In this document: positions 1-5,692 of the stretch, one piece after another
Numbering within the stretch: the stretch's first letter is position 1
Layout: each line of letters starts with the position of its first letter
From: an uncultured Eubacteriales bacterium
GTDB lineage: Bacteria > Bacillota > Clostridia > Monoglobales > Firm-18
Direction: 5' to 3'
DNA: 7,259 bases
NCBI GenBank assembly: GCA_905210885.1
Contig: CAJLYO010000079.1
Location: forward strand, 1 to 7,259
Notes under the pieces: model-generated
Databases searched by the model: none
What the model saw: the letters and a program-made list of their open reading frames with translations, nothing else
Told to the model about the DNA's origin: nothing
Program-made: the position numbers and the translations under genes

Positions 1-61
1 AAAGCTGCTCGATTATGTAATGCTCCGGCTCGAGCGCGCATATCCAGCGCGATATGTCTAA
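1..61 (+). CDS. 3' end of an upstream reading frame, possibly the front part of the activation protein
   Basis: Reading from base 2, the window start is open and ends at a TAA at 59-61, giving KLLDYVMLRLERAYPARYV. This is too short to assign. It overlaps the next reading frame, which begins at the ATG at 54, by 8 bases in a different frame. Such an overlap fits either two coupled genes or, more likely in my view, one gene broken by a one-base frameshift in the GC-rich stretch around 30-45. The frame of the next ORF is closed by a TAA at 18-20, so the two cannot be read as one protein without a shift. Only about 20 codons are visible, so confidence is low. Confidence 0.3.
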   Translation, partial: KLLDYVMLRLERAYPARYV

Positions 62-284
62 ATTTATCTGCTTTATGGGGAATTCATACAGCAAATCGGA
101 CATTATGTCGTCGATATCCTGCCCCGTAAAGCCCGTCGCGTTTATGGGTATTACGGACAAGCCGTATATGATATCTCTCGGCGGCTGTGAGGCGTGCCCC
201 AACCGCGATAACTGCAATTTCAAAAAATCATGCAGAACATATTTGATATTTTCACAAAGGAATGTGATTTTTCATGAATATTAA
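54..284 (+). CDS. C-terminal part of a B12-dependent methionine synthase activation-domain protein (probably frameshifted)
   Basis: Seventy-six residues are seen. The segment SCPVKPVAFMGIT (residues about 23-35) resembles the 'P-x-KSV-x-x-I-x-G-I' strand near the end of the MetH activation domain. The cysteine cluster CEACPNRDNCNFKKSC (residues 45-60) matches the Cys-rich tail common in stand-alone clostridial versions. In this family the protein binds AdoMet and, with a reductant, remethylates oxidised cob(II)alamin on MetH. A complete protein would be about 200 residues or more, so most is missing. The frame is open from base 21, but the first ATG at 54 has no ribosome binding site, so 54 is probably not a true start. 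The stop overlaps the metH start at 274 by 11 bases. The neighbouring MetH lacks exactly this domain, which is the strongest support for the call. The family call is inferred from motifs only. Confidence 0.5.
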   Translation: MSKFICFMGNSYSKSDIMSSISCPVKPVAFMGITDKPYMISLGGCEACPNRDNCNFKKSCRTYLIFSQRNVIFHEY

Positions 285-2628
285 GGAACTGTTAAATAAA
301 AAAATAATCATTTCGGACGGCGGAATGGGCACTATGCTTCAAGCGGCAGGGCTTGGCATAGGTCAGATTCCGGAAAGCTATAACATTACTCACCCGGAAA
401 TTGTTTCGGATATTCACAGGCAGTATATTGCCGCCGGGTCGAATATTATAACCGCAAACACCTTCGGTGCAAGCCCTATAAAGCTTGAAGGCACAGGCTT
501 TACGTGTGATGAGATTTTCGGTTCTGCTTTAAAATGCGAAAAAACCGCCGCCGAAAATAATGCGTTTGTTCCCGCCGATATCGGCCCTTTGGGAGAACTT
601 TTGCAGCCTATCGGTTCCCTTTCACAGGCTGACGCATACGAAAGCTTTAAAACCCAGGCGGTACTTGCGGAAAAATACGGCGCTGACCTTGTGATTATTG
701 AAACCATGACCGATTTAAAGGAGGCAAAAACGGCGTGCCTTGCAGTTCGTGAAAACACAAATCTTCCTATTATATGTACAATGTCATTTGAGGAAAACGG
801 CAGAACATTCACCGGCTGCACACCCTCCGCCGCGGCGCTTACACTTTCACCCCTTGCAGACGTTATAGGCGTTAACTGCTCTGTCGGTCCGCGCCAGCTT
901 TATGGCATAATATCAGAATTTATGGAGTTTACAACTGTTCCGGTCGCTGCAAGTCCCAATGCGGGATTACCGGTTATGGAAAACGGCGAGGTCAAATACG
1001 ATATTGACAGCGTGCAGTTTGCAGACGCTATGGAAAAGCTTGTGAATTTAGGTGTGTCCGTAATAGGCGGCTGCTGCGGAACTACACCGGAGCATATAAA
1101 ACGCATTTCCGATAAATTTTCCGGGAAAACACCTTCCGTTACGGAATTTAATCCGAAATGCGCCGTTTGCACCGCGGCAAAAACCGTGGTAATCGACAGA
1201 CCGCGCGTTATCGGAGAGCGCATTAACCCCACGGGCAAAAAACGCTTTAAACAGGCGCTTGTTGAAAATGATATGAGCTACATTTTGGAGCAGGCAGTGT
1301 CCCAAATAAATGCCGGCGCGGATATATTGGACGTTAATACCGGACTTCCGGAAATCGATGAAACGGCTATGCTTACAAATGTGGTTAATGAAATTACCGC
1401 TGTAACCGATACACCGCTGCAAATTGATTCTTCCTCACCTTCTGCCGTTGAGGCGGCTTTGCGCGCTTACACCGGCAAAGCTATCGTTAACTCTGTTAAC
1501 GGTGAGGAAAAGTCTATAAATAATATACTGCCCCTTGTTAAAAAGTACGGTGCGGCGGTTGTTATATTGACTCTGGACGAAAACGGAATACCGAAAAAAG
1601 CTCAGCAGCGTTTTGAAATCGCCGAAAAAGTAATTAAAAAAGCTTTAAGTATGGGTATTAAAAAATCCGATTTGTTTGTAGATTGCCTGACTCTTACCGT
1701 ATCCGCCCAGCAGGAGGATGCAGGCGAAACGCTGAAAGCCGTGCGAATGGTAAAGGAGCGGTTAGGCGTTAAAACAGTGCTGGGCGTTTCAAATATATCC
1801 TTCGGATTGCCGTCAAGGCAGAATATAAACGAAACTTTCCTTGCACAGGCGCTTTTTGCCGGACTTGACCTTCCTATTATAAATCCCAATGCCGAGGGCA
1901 TGATGCGCCAGGTAATATGCCATAACGTCCTTGCAAATATAGATATAAATGCGGAAAAATACATTGAAAAATATGCCGATGCAAAAACAGAAATTGTTGC
2001 CGCAAAAACGGATATGTCCCTTTTTGATATAGTTGTAAACGGCTATAAGGATAAGGCATACGAGGCAACTGCCGAACTTTTGAAGACAACCGACGGTCTT
2101 TCAATCGTTGACAATTACCTTATACCGGCGCTTGACGCCGTGGGTGAAAAGTATGAAAAAGGCACACTGTTTCTGCCGCAGCTTATAAGGGCCGCCGAAA
2201 CGGTAAAAATGGCATTTGAGCGCATTAAAGAAGGCTTTGATTCCGACAACAAAATAAATAAAGGTTCAATAGTTATCGCGACGGTTAAAGGCGATATTCA
2301 CGATATCGGGAAAAACATAGTAAAGGTAATTTTAGAAAATTACGGGTTCAACGTTATAGATTTGGGCAGAGATGTGGCACCGGAGCTGATACTTGACGCC
2401 GTTGTGAAAAACAATATTACTCTTGTGGGTTTAAGCGCGCTTATGACAACCACTGTAAAATCAATGGAGCAGACAATACAAATTTTAAAGCAGCATTGCC
2501 CGAATGTTGAAGTAATGGTCGGCGGCGCGGTGCTTACTCCGGAATATGCCGACATGATTGGCGCGGACTACTACAGCCGTGACGCAAAAATGTCCGTTGA
2601 AATCGCAAAAAAACATTTTAATTGCTGA
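274..2628 (+). CDS. metH: Cobalamin-dependent methionine synthase, short form without activation domain
   Basis: Transfers the methyl group of 5-methyltetrahydrofolate, via enzyme-bound cobalamin, to homocysteine to make methionine; cytoplasmic. The 784 residues show the modules in order. Residues 1 to about 285 are the homocysteine S-methyltransferase barrel, with zinc ligands C202 (in NCSVGP) and C267-C268 (in GGCCGTTPEH). Residues about 305-560 are the pterin-binding barrel, with INPTGKK, DVNTG (353-357), NSVNGE (406-411) and GVSNISFGLPSR. Residues about 575-660 are the helical B12 cap. Residues about 662-784 are the B12 Rossmann domain, with DIHDIG (674-679) where H676 is the expected lower axial cobalt ligand, then SALMTTT and VGGAVL. 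The protein stops there: the roughly 330-residue activation domain of E. coli MetH (about 1227 residues) is absent. The start at 274 has AAAGGA at 256-261, a rather long 12-base spacing, and overlaps the preceding ORF. The birA start region follows on its stop. Confidence 0.95.
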   Translation: MNIKELLNKKIIISDGGMGTMLQAAGLGIGQIPESYNITHPEIVSDIHRQYIAAGSNIITANTFGASPIKLEGTGFTCDEIFGSALKCEKTAAENNAFVPADIGPLGELLQPIGSLSQADAYESFKTQAVLAEKYGADLVIIETMTDLKEAKTACLAVRENTNLPIICTMSFEENGRTFTGCTPSAAALTLSPLADVIGVNCSVGPRQLYGIISEFMEFTTVPVAASPNAGLPVMENGEVKYDIDSVQFADAMEKLVNLGVSVIGGCCGTTPEHIKRISDKFSGKTPSVTEFNPKCAVCTAAKTVVIDRPRVIGERINPTGKKRFKQALVENDMSYILEQAVSQINAGADILDVNTGLPEIDETAMLTNVVNEITAVTDTPLQIDSSSPSAVEAALRAYTGKAIVNSVNGEEKSINNILPLVKKYGAAVVILTLDENGIPKKAQQRFEIAEKVIKKALSMGIKKSDLFVDCLTLTVSAQQEDAGETLKAVRMVKERLGVKTVLGVSNISFGLPSRQNINETFLAQALFAGLDLPIINPNAEGMMRQVICHNVLANIDINAEKYIEKYADAKTEIVAAKTDMSLFDIVVNGYKDKAYEATAELLKTTDGLSIVDNYLIPALDAVGEKYEKGTLFLPQLIRAAETVKMAFERIKEGFDSDNKINKGSIVIATVKGDIHDIGKNIVKVILENYGFNVIDLGRDVAPELILDAVVKNNITLVGLSALMTTTVKSMEQTIQILKQHCPNVEVMVGGAVLTPEYADMIGADYYSRDAKMSVEIAKKHFNC

Positions 2629-2630
2629 GG
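2626..2630 (+). promoter_or_regulatory. Ribosome binding site that decides the birA start
   Basis: TGAGG overlaps the metH stop codon (TGA at 2626-2628) and lies 6 bases before the ATG at 2637. This favours the ATG over an in-frame TTG at 2622, which has no ribosome binding site. It implies translational coupling of birA to metH. Confidence 0.6.
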
Positions 2631-2636
2631 TTTGAT

Positions 2637-3392
2637 ATGCTGAATGAAAATGAAATTAAAACGGCGCTGTCCTATAACGGAAACGTTACCGTTTTGGATA
2701 CCGTGGATTCCACAAATAACTATGCAAAGATTAATTCAAAAAATTACGGTGATGTGTTTCTAACCAATAATCAGACTAAAGGCAAAGGCAGACTGGGCAG
2801 AACGTGGATATGTAATAACAGTCTTGCCATGTCTGTTTCCGTTAAGCCTTTTGATAACCCGGACGGCAATCTGCTTATACCGCTATTTGCAGGATACGCC
2901 GTTGTGAACGCCATATATGAACTCTACGGTGTTAAATGCATGATAAAGTGGCCCAACGACGTGGTGTATAACGGTAAAAAACTTTGCGGTATTTTAAATG
3001 AAGCAGTGACCGAAAACGGTGTAATAAAAAATATAATATGCGGTATCGGTATTAATACCGCCGGTGAAAAGCTGTCACAAGATATTACAGACAAAGCAAC
3101 ATCTTTAGAAAGTATTATCGGAGCAGAGATTAACGAAAATATACTTGCCGCAAAAATCTGTAATCAACTGTTTGAACTTACACATAAAGAACCGGCACTG
3201 CCGAATGATTTCGACGACTGTGTTATAAATATCGGAAAAGTCGTATATATCATAAAAAACAATGAAACATTTAAAGGTTATGCAAAAAAAGTCTGCAACA
3301 ACGGCGGTTTGCTTGTAGAATATGCGGACGGAACATCTGAGATAATTACAAGCGGAGAAGTTTCAGTCCGCGGTTTGTACGGATATGTATAA
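2637..3392 (+). CDS. birA: Biotin--[acetyl-CoA-carboxylase] ligase, single-domain type (no DNA-binding domain)
   Basis: Activates biotin with ATP to biotinyl-AMP and attaches it to the lysine of biotin carrier proteins such as those of acetyl-CoA or pyruvate carboxylase and decarboxylase pumps. In 251 residues the catalytic domain shows DSTN (24-27), the GKGRLGRTW adenylate loop (49-57), KWPNDV (104-109), KKLCGIL (114-120, K115 being the likely catalytic lysine) and GIGINT (136-141). A small SH3-like C-terminal domain follows (about 195-250). The N-terminal winged-helix present in bifunctional BirA repressors (about 320 residues) is missing: DSTN occurs only 24 residues from the start. So this should be a ligase and not the biotin repressor. 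The ATG at 2637 is preferred over a TTG at 2622 because of the TGAGG at 2626-2630. The metH stop lies 8 bases upstream. The inverted repeat with parS-like sites begins 1 base before its last codon base ends (stop TAA 3390-3392). Confidence 0.93.
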   Translation: MLNENEIKTALSYNGNVTVLDTVDSTNNYAKINSKNYGDVFLTNNQTKGKGRLGRTWICNNSLAMSVSVKPFDNPDGNLLIPLFAGYAVVNAIYELYGVKCMIKWPNDVVYNGKKLCGILNEAVTENGVIKNIICGIGINTAGEKLSQDITDKATSLESIIGAEINENILAAKICNQLFELTHKEPALPNDFDDCVINIGKVVYIIKNNETFKGYAKKVCNNGGLLVEYADGTSEIITSGEVSVRGLYGYV

Positions 3393-3394
3393 AA

Positions 3395-3410
3395 TGTTCC
3401 ACGTAGAACA
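3395..3410 (+). promoter_or_regulatory. parS: parS-like ParB binding site 1
   Basis: TGTTCCACGTAGAACA differs from the B. subtilis-type parS TGTTCCACGTGAAACA at two of 16 positions (11 and 12) and from a perfect palindrome TGTTCCACGTGGAACA at one (position 11). It lies 120 bases upstream of parA, next to the genes for its expected binding protein. The single change falls in the central CACGTG, so affinity could be reduced. Assignment rests on sequence likeness and location. Confidence 0.7.
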
Positions 3411-3433
3411 ATTTGTCACAGTGTGTCGTAAAA

Positions 3434-3449
3434 TGTTCTACGTGGAACA
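3434..3449 (-). promoter_or_regulatory. parS: parS-like ParB binding site 2, inverted copy
   Basis: On the + strand it reads TGTTCTACGTGGAACA, the exact reverse complement of site 1, with 39 bases from start to start. Like site 1 it departs from the full palindrome at one position of the CACGTG core. It lies 24 bases upstream of the parA -35 hexamer, so bound or spreading ParB could reach the promoter. Confidence 0.7.
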
Positions 3450-3473
3450 TTTTTATTTTTTGCGTAAAAACTA

Positions 3474-3501
3474 TTGAATTATTAATATTTTGTGCTATAA
3501 T
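3474..3501 (+). promoter_or_regulatory. Sigma-A-type promoter of the parA operon
   Basis: A -35 TTGAAT (3474-3479) and a -10 TATAAT (3496-3501) are separated by 16 bases. A TG one base before the -10 (3493-3494) makes it an extended -10. Transcription would start near 3508, leaving a leader of about 22 bases before the parA ATG. The perfect -10 hexamer and the location just after the terminator support it. Confidence 0.7.
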
Positions 3502-3529
3502 ATAATTATATACAAAGGCAGGTGAAAAT

Positions 3530-4297
3530 ATGAAAATTATTGCAGTCGCCAACCAAAAAGGCGGCGTGGGAAAAACCACAACTTCGGTAAATCTCGCGGC
3601 GTGCCTTGCGGAGAAAAACAAAAAGACGCTTTTGATAGATTCAGACCCTCAGGGTAATACAACAAGCGGTTTCGGTCTTGATAAAAACGCTTCTGAATAC
3701 ACACTTTATGACGTACTTATAAACGACATAGCGCTTAAAGACGCAATTGTTGAAACAAAATGCAAAAATCTTTGGGTTTGCCCTTCAAATATACAGCTTT
3801 CCGGTGCGGAGGTTGAACTTGTAGAAAAAGAACACCGTGAATTTGTGTTAAAACACAAGTTTGAGGAACTTAATTCGGCATATGATTATATTATAATCGA
3901 CTGTCCGCCGTCACTTACTTTACTTACGGTAAATGCGTTTACCGCGGCAGATACTGTTTTAATTCCGATACAGTGCGAATATTACGCATTGGAGGGCTTG
4001 TCGGAGCTTACAAAAACAATTAAAACCGTGCGCATGGGGTTAAATCCTTCACTGGATATTGAGGGTGCGCTGCTTACTATGTATGATTCGCGCACAAACC
4101 TTTCCGCCCAGGTTGTGGAACAGGTTAAAAAGGCATTGCCCAAACGCGTGTTTAAAACAATAATACCGCGTAACGTCCGCCTTTCCGAGGCACCCAGTTT
4201 CGGTGAACCCATAATAATGTACGACCCTTCAAGCAAAGGTGCGGCGTGCTACCGTGACCTTGCAAAAGAAATAATTAAAAATAACAAAAGGAGATGA
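3530..4297 (+). CDS. parA: Chromosome partitioning ATPase ParA (Soj)
   Basis: A deviant Walker-type ATPase that binds nucleoid DNA as an ATP dimer and, with ParB bound at parS, segregates the origin region and can affect DnaA-driven initiation. The 255 residues match the size of Soj. Seen are the deviant Walker A KGGVGKTT (10-17, with signature K10 and K15), the A' motif DSDPQGN (37-43), Walker B IIIDCPPS (121-128, D124), and the C-terminal RTNLSAQV (from R188) and IPRNVRLSEAPSFGEP (212-227), whose arginines lie where Soj contacts DNA. There is no N-terminal DNA-binding domain, so this is a chromosomal-type (small) ParA. The ATG at 3530 has AGGTGA at 3520-3525 and the promoter 29 bases upstream. 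The TGA stop (4295-4297) overlaps the parB ribosome binding site, so translation is probably coupled. The usual neighbours rsmG and mnmG are not upstream here. Confidence 0.95.
   Translation: MKIIAVANQKGGVGKTTTSVNLAACLAEKNKKTLLIDSDPQGNTTSGFGLDKNASEYTLYDVLINDIALKDAIVETKCKNLWVCPSNIQLSGAEVELVEKEHREFVLKHKFEELNSAYDYIIIDCPPSLTLLTVNAFTAADTVLIPIQCEYYALEGLSELTKTIKTVRMGLNPSLDIEGALLTMYDSRTNLSAQVVEQVKKALPKRVFKTIIPRNVRLSEAPSFGEPIIMYDPSSKGAACYRDLAKEIIKNNKRR
4286..4297 (+). promoter_or_regulatory. Strong ribosome binding site of parB
   Basis: AAAAGGAGATGA is close to the perfect anti-16S complement, with GGAG at 4290-4293 and 9 bases to the ATG at 4303. It makes 4303 the natural start of parB, although that ATG is not in the frame of the body of the gene. 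Confidence 0.8.
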
Positions 4298-4302
4298 TTT
4301 TC

Positions 4303-5158
4303 ATGGCAAAAAAAAAGCGGACTGGGCAAAGGCGCTGCCGCTTTATTTTCCGATATTGCGGATAACCTTGAGGAAACAAGCTCCGTGGTTATGCTCAATA
4401 TCATAGATGTGCAGCCAAATGCAAATCAGCCTCGCCGCAATTTTGACGATGAAAAGCTTGATGCCCTCGCCGATTCCATAAAGGCGAACGGAATTATTCA
4501 GCCGATAATCGTTGTTAAACACGACGATATGTACATGATTGTTGCAGGTGAGCGCAGATGGCGCGCGGCAAGAAAGGCAGGTTTAAAGGAAATCCCGGCG
4601 ATTGTTCAGGATTATTCCGATAAACAGATTATGGAGGTTGCGCTTATCGAAAACCTTCAGCGTGAGGATTTAAATCCTGTTGACGAGGCGATGGGATATA
4701 AAACTCTTATGAATATGTTCAGTCTTACTCAGGAGCAAATCAGTGAGCGCATAGGCAAAAGCCGCAGCGCCGTTGCAAATTCTCTCCGTCTTTTGAATTT
4801 GTCCGAGGAGGTTCTCGATTTAATTAAGGAAGGAAAAATTACCGAAGGTCATGCAAAGGTAATCATGTCATTAAAGGACCCGTCGGAGCAGCTTGCCGCA
4901 GCAAATGCGGTTATTAATAAAAGACTCAGTGTACGCGAAACAGAACAGCTTGTAAAAGCAAAGCTTAATCCGCCGCGCACCATCATAAAACCTAACCGTC
5001 AGCTTGCGGAATACCTTTCCGACCTTGAGGATAACATTTCAAAAACAATGGGCACGAGGGTTAAGATTCATCACAAAAACGGCAAAGGCAAAATTGAAAT
5101 AGATTACTATTCCAATGATGAATTTGAAAGAATCATGGAATATTTCAAAAAACAGTAA
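4303..5158 (+). CDS. parB: Chromosome partitioning protein ParB (Spo0J), with a frame change near its start
   Basis: CTP-dependent DNA clamp that loads at parS, spreads, recruits SMC and stimulates ParA ATPase. Read literally from the ATG at 4303, the frame stops after about 20 codons. In the +1 frame from 4316 it continues SGLGKGAAALFSDI, the family's ParA-contacting N-terminus, and then the whole protein to 5158. Skipping one base in the nine-A run (4308-4316) gives 284 residues, very near B. subtilis Spo0J (282). In that numbering: PNANQPRR (38-45), CTP-binding GERRWRAA (82-89), ENLQREDLNP (116-125), a helix-turn-helix (about 141-166, LTQEQISERIGKSRSAV) for parS, GHAKVIM (182-188), and a C-terminal dimerisation domain (about 232-284). 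The longest uninterrupted frame with an accepted start begins at GTG 4385, with GAGGA at 4370-4374; this form would lack the first 27 residues. GLGKG and the parS-like sites favour ParB over its paralogue Noc. Confidence 0.92.
4308..4316 (+). other. Run of nine A residues at the parB frame change
   Basis: Codons from the ATG at 4303 read ATG GCA AAA AAA and then fall out of frame. Eight A residues (or eleven) would put the start in frame with GLGKGAAALF. Homopolymer runs of this length are known sites of sequencing indels, replication slippage and RNA polymerase slippage. Confidence 0.85.
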
Positions 5159-5283
5159 AAAATTCGACCTTTCAAATTTGCTTGTACTTGAAAATCGTAA
5201 ATATACCAATGTGATTTTACGTTAGAAAACAAAAATTGCTTACAGACAATTTTAAAGCGTTTTTTGAACAGAGAGGTGAAAAA

Positions 5284-5691
5284 ATGAAAAACAAAGTATC
5301 AATTCTTATTTATGCCGTGATAATTATTTGCATAACCGTGATGCTGATTTTATTTTCCGGGGTGCTGTCCGGGGATAAAAACAAAACATTTGACGAATCG
5401 GCGGTTAATGATTCCATGTTCATTCCGGAAAGCGTTGTAAAACTGTCGGACGACAACGAGCGCCTGCGCGAGATGATAAATGAGGATTCCGATAAAATCG
5501 CAACCCTCACAGAGGAGAAAAACGCACAGTCGGAACAGCTTGAAAAATACGGTGCGCTTGCGAAAATTGCAAAGCTTATAAATGACGGAGATATCGAAGG
5601 AGCAAAAGCGGCGGCCGCGGAAATTGACACGACCGCATTGGATGAAAACGCACTTAATATTTTTAATTACATTACAAAGGAGTTAAAATAA
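5284..5691 (+). CDS. Unrecognised membrane-anchored coiled-coil protein
   Basis: I do not recognise this 135-residue protein. Residues about 6-29 are one hydrophobic segment (VSILIYAVIIICITVMLILF) after a short positive N-terminus (KNK). There is no cleavage motif, so an N-terminal anchor with the rest outside the membrane is likely. Residues about 30-50 look unordered. About 50-90 is a charged helical stretch with heptad-like hydrophobics (V51, L54, L61, I65, I72, L75), probably a coiled coil. The end (91-135) is a likely helical hairpin with LINDGDIEGAKAAAAEID, which resembles TPR-like helix pairs. The ATG at 5284 is chosen because of GAGGTGA at 5273-5279; an in-frame TTG at 5236 has no such site. 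It sits in the slot between parB and serS, and serS follows after 1 base, so cotranscription with serS is likely. The layout recalls bitopic division or envelope proteins, but no function can be assigned. Confidence 0.75.
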   Translation: MKNKVSILIYAVIIICITVMLILFSGVLSGDKNKTFDESAVNDSMFIPESVVKLSDDNERLREMINEDSDKIATLTEEKNAQSEQLEKYGALAKIAKLINDGDIEGAKAAAAEIDTTALDENALNIFNYITKELK

Positions 5692-5692
5692 A

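Larger units (their letters stand above)
3391..3461 (+). terminator. Rho-independent terminator formed by an exact 20-bp inverted repeat
   Basis: Bases 3391-3410 and 3434-3453 are exact reverse complements, separated by a 23-base spacer. The right arm runs into a T-rich tract (3450-3461, eleven T of twelve). Placed at the birA stop and before the parA promoter, it fits a terminator of the metH-birA transcript. The stem is longer and the loop larger than in a typical terminator because each arm is itself a parS-like site, so the terminator role is an inference. Confidence 0.6.

Noticed and set aside
414..1964. Long open frames on the - strand within metH.
   Set aside because: They lie opposite a clearly coding, motif-rich gene, have no ribosome binding sites and encode no recognisable domains.
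2622..2639. TTG at 2622 as the birA start (five residues longer).
   Set aside because: No ribosome binding site upstream; the ATG at 2637 has TGAGG at a good distance and starts where the family begins.
3411..3433. CACAGTGTG in the loop of the inverted repeat as a separate operator.
   Set aside because: Too short (four-pair arms around one base) and AT-flanked; no known operator matched.
5115..5225. Short + strand ORF of about 36 codons overlapping the parB end (contains KKFDLSNLLVLENRKYTNVILR).
   Set aside because: The residue pattern looks protein-like, but there is no ribosome binding site, most of the first half overlaps parB in another frame, and no family is recognisable.
5159..5283. 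Spacer after parB with weak hairpins: AAAATTG (5232-5238) with CAATTTT (5247-5253) followed by six T (5260-5265), and CGTAAA (5196-5201) with TTTACG (5216-5221); also TTGAAA at 5188-5193 as a -35.
   Set aside because: The stems are 6-7 pairs and almost all A-T, the T run is set off by six bases, and no matching -10 lies at proper spacing. Not enough to call a terminator or promoter.
5236..5286. TTG at 5236 as the start of the coiled-coil membrane protein.
   Set aside because: The extra 16 residues would precede the positively charged anchor start, there is no ribosome binding site, and the ATG at 5284 has GAGGTGA just upstream.
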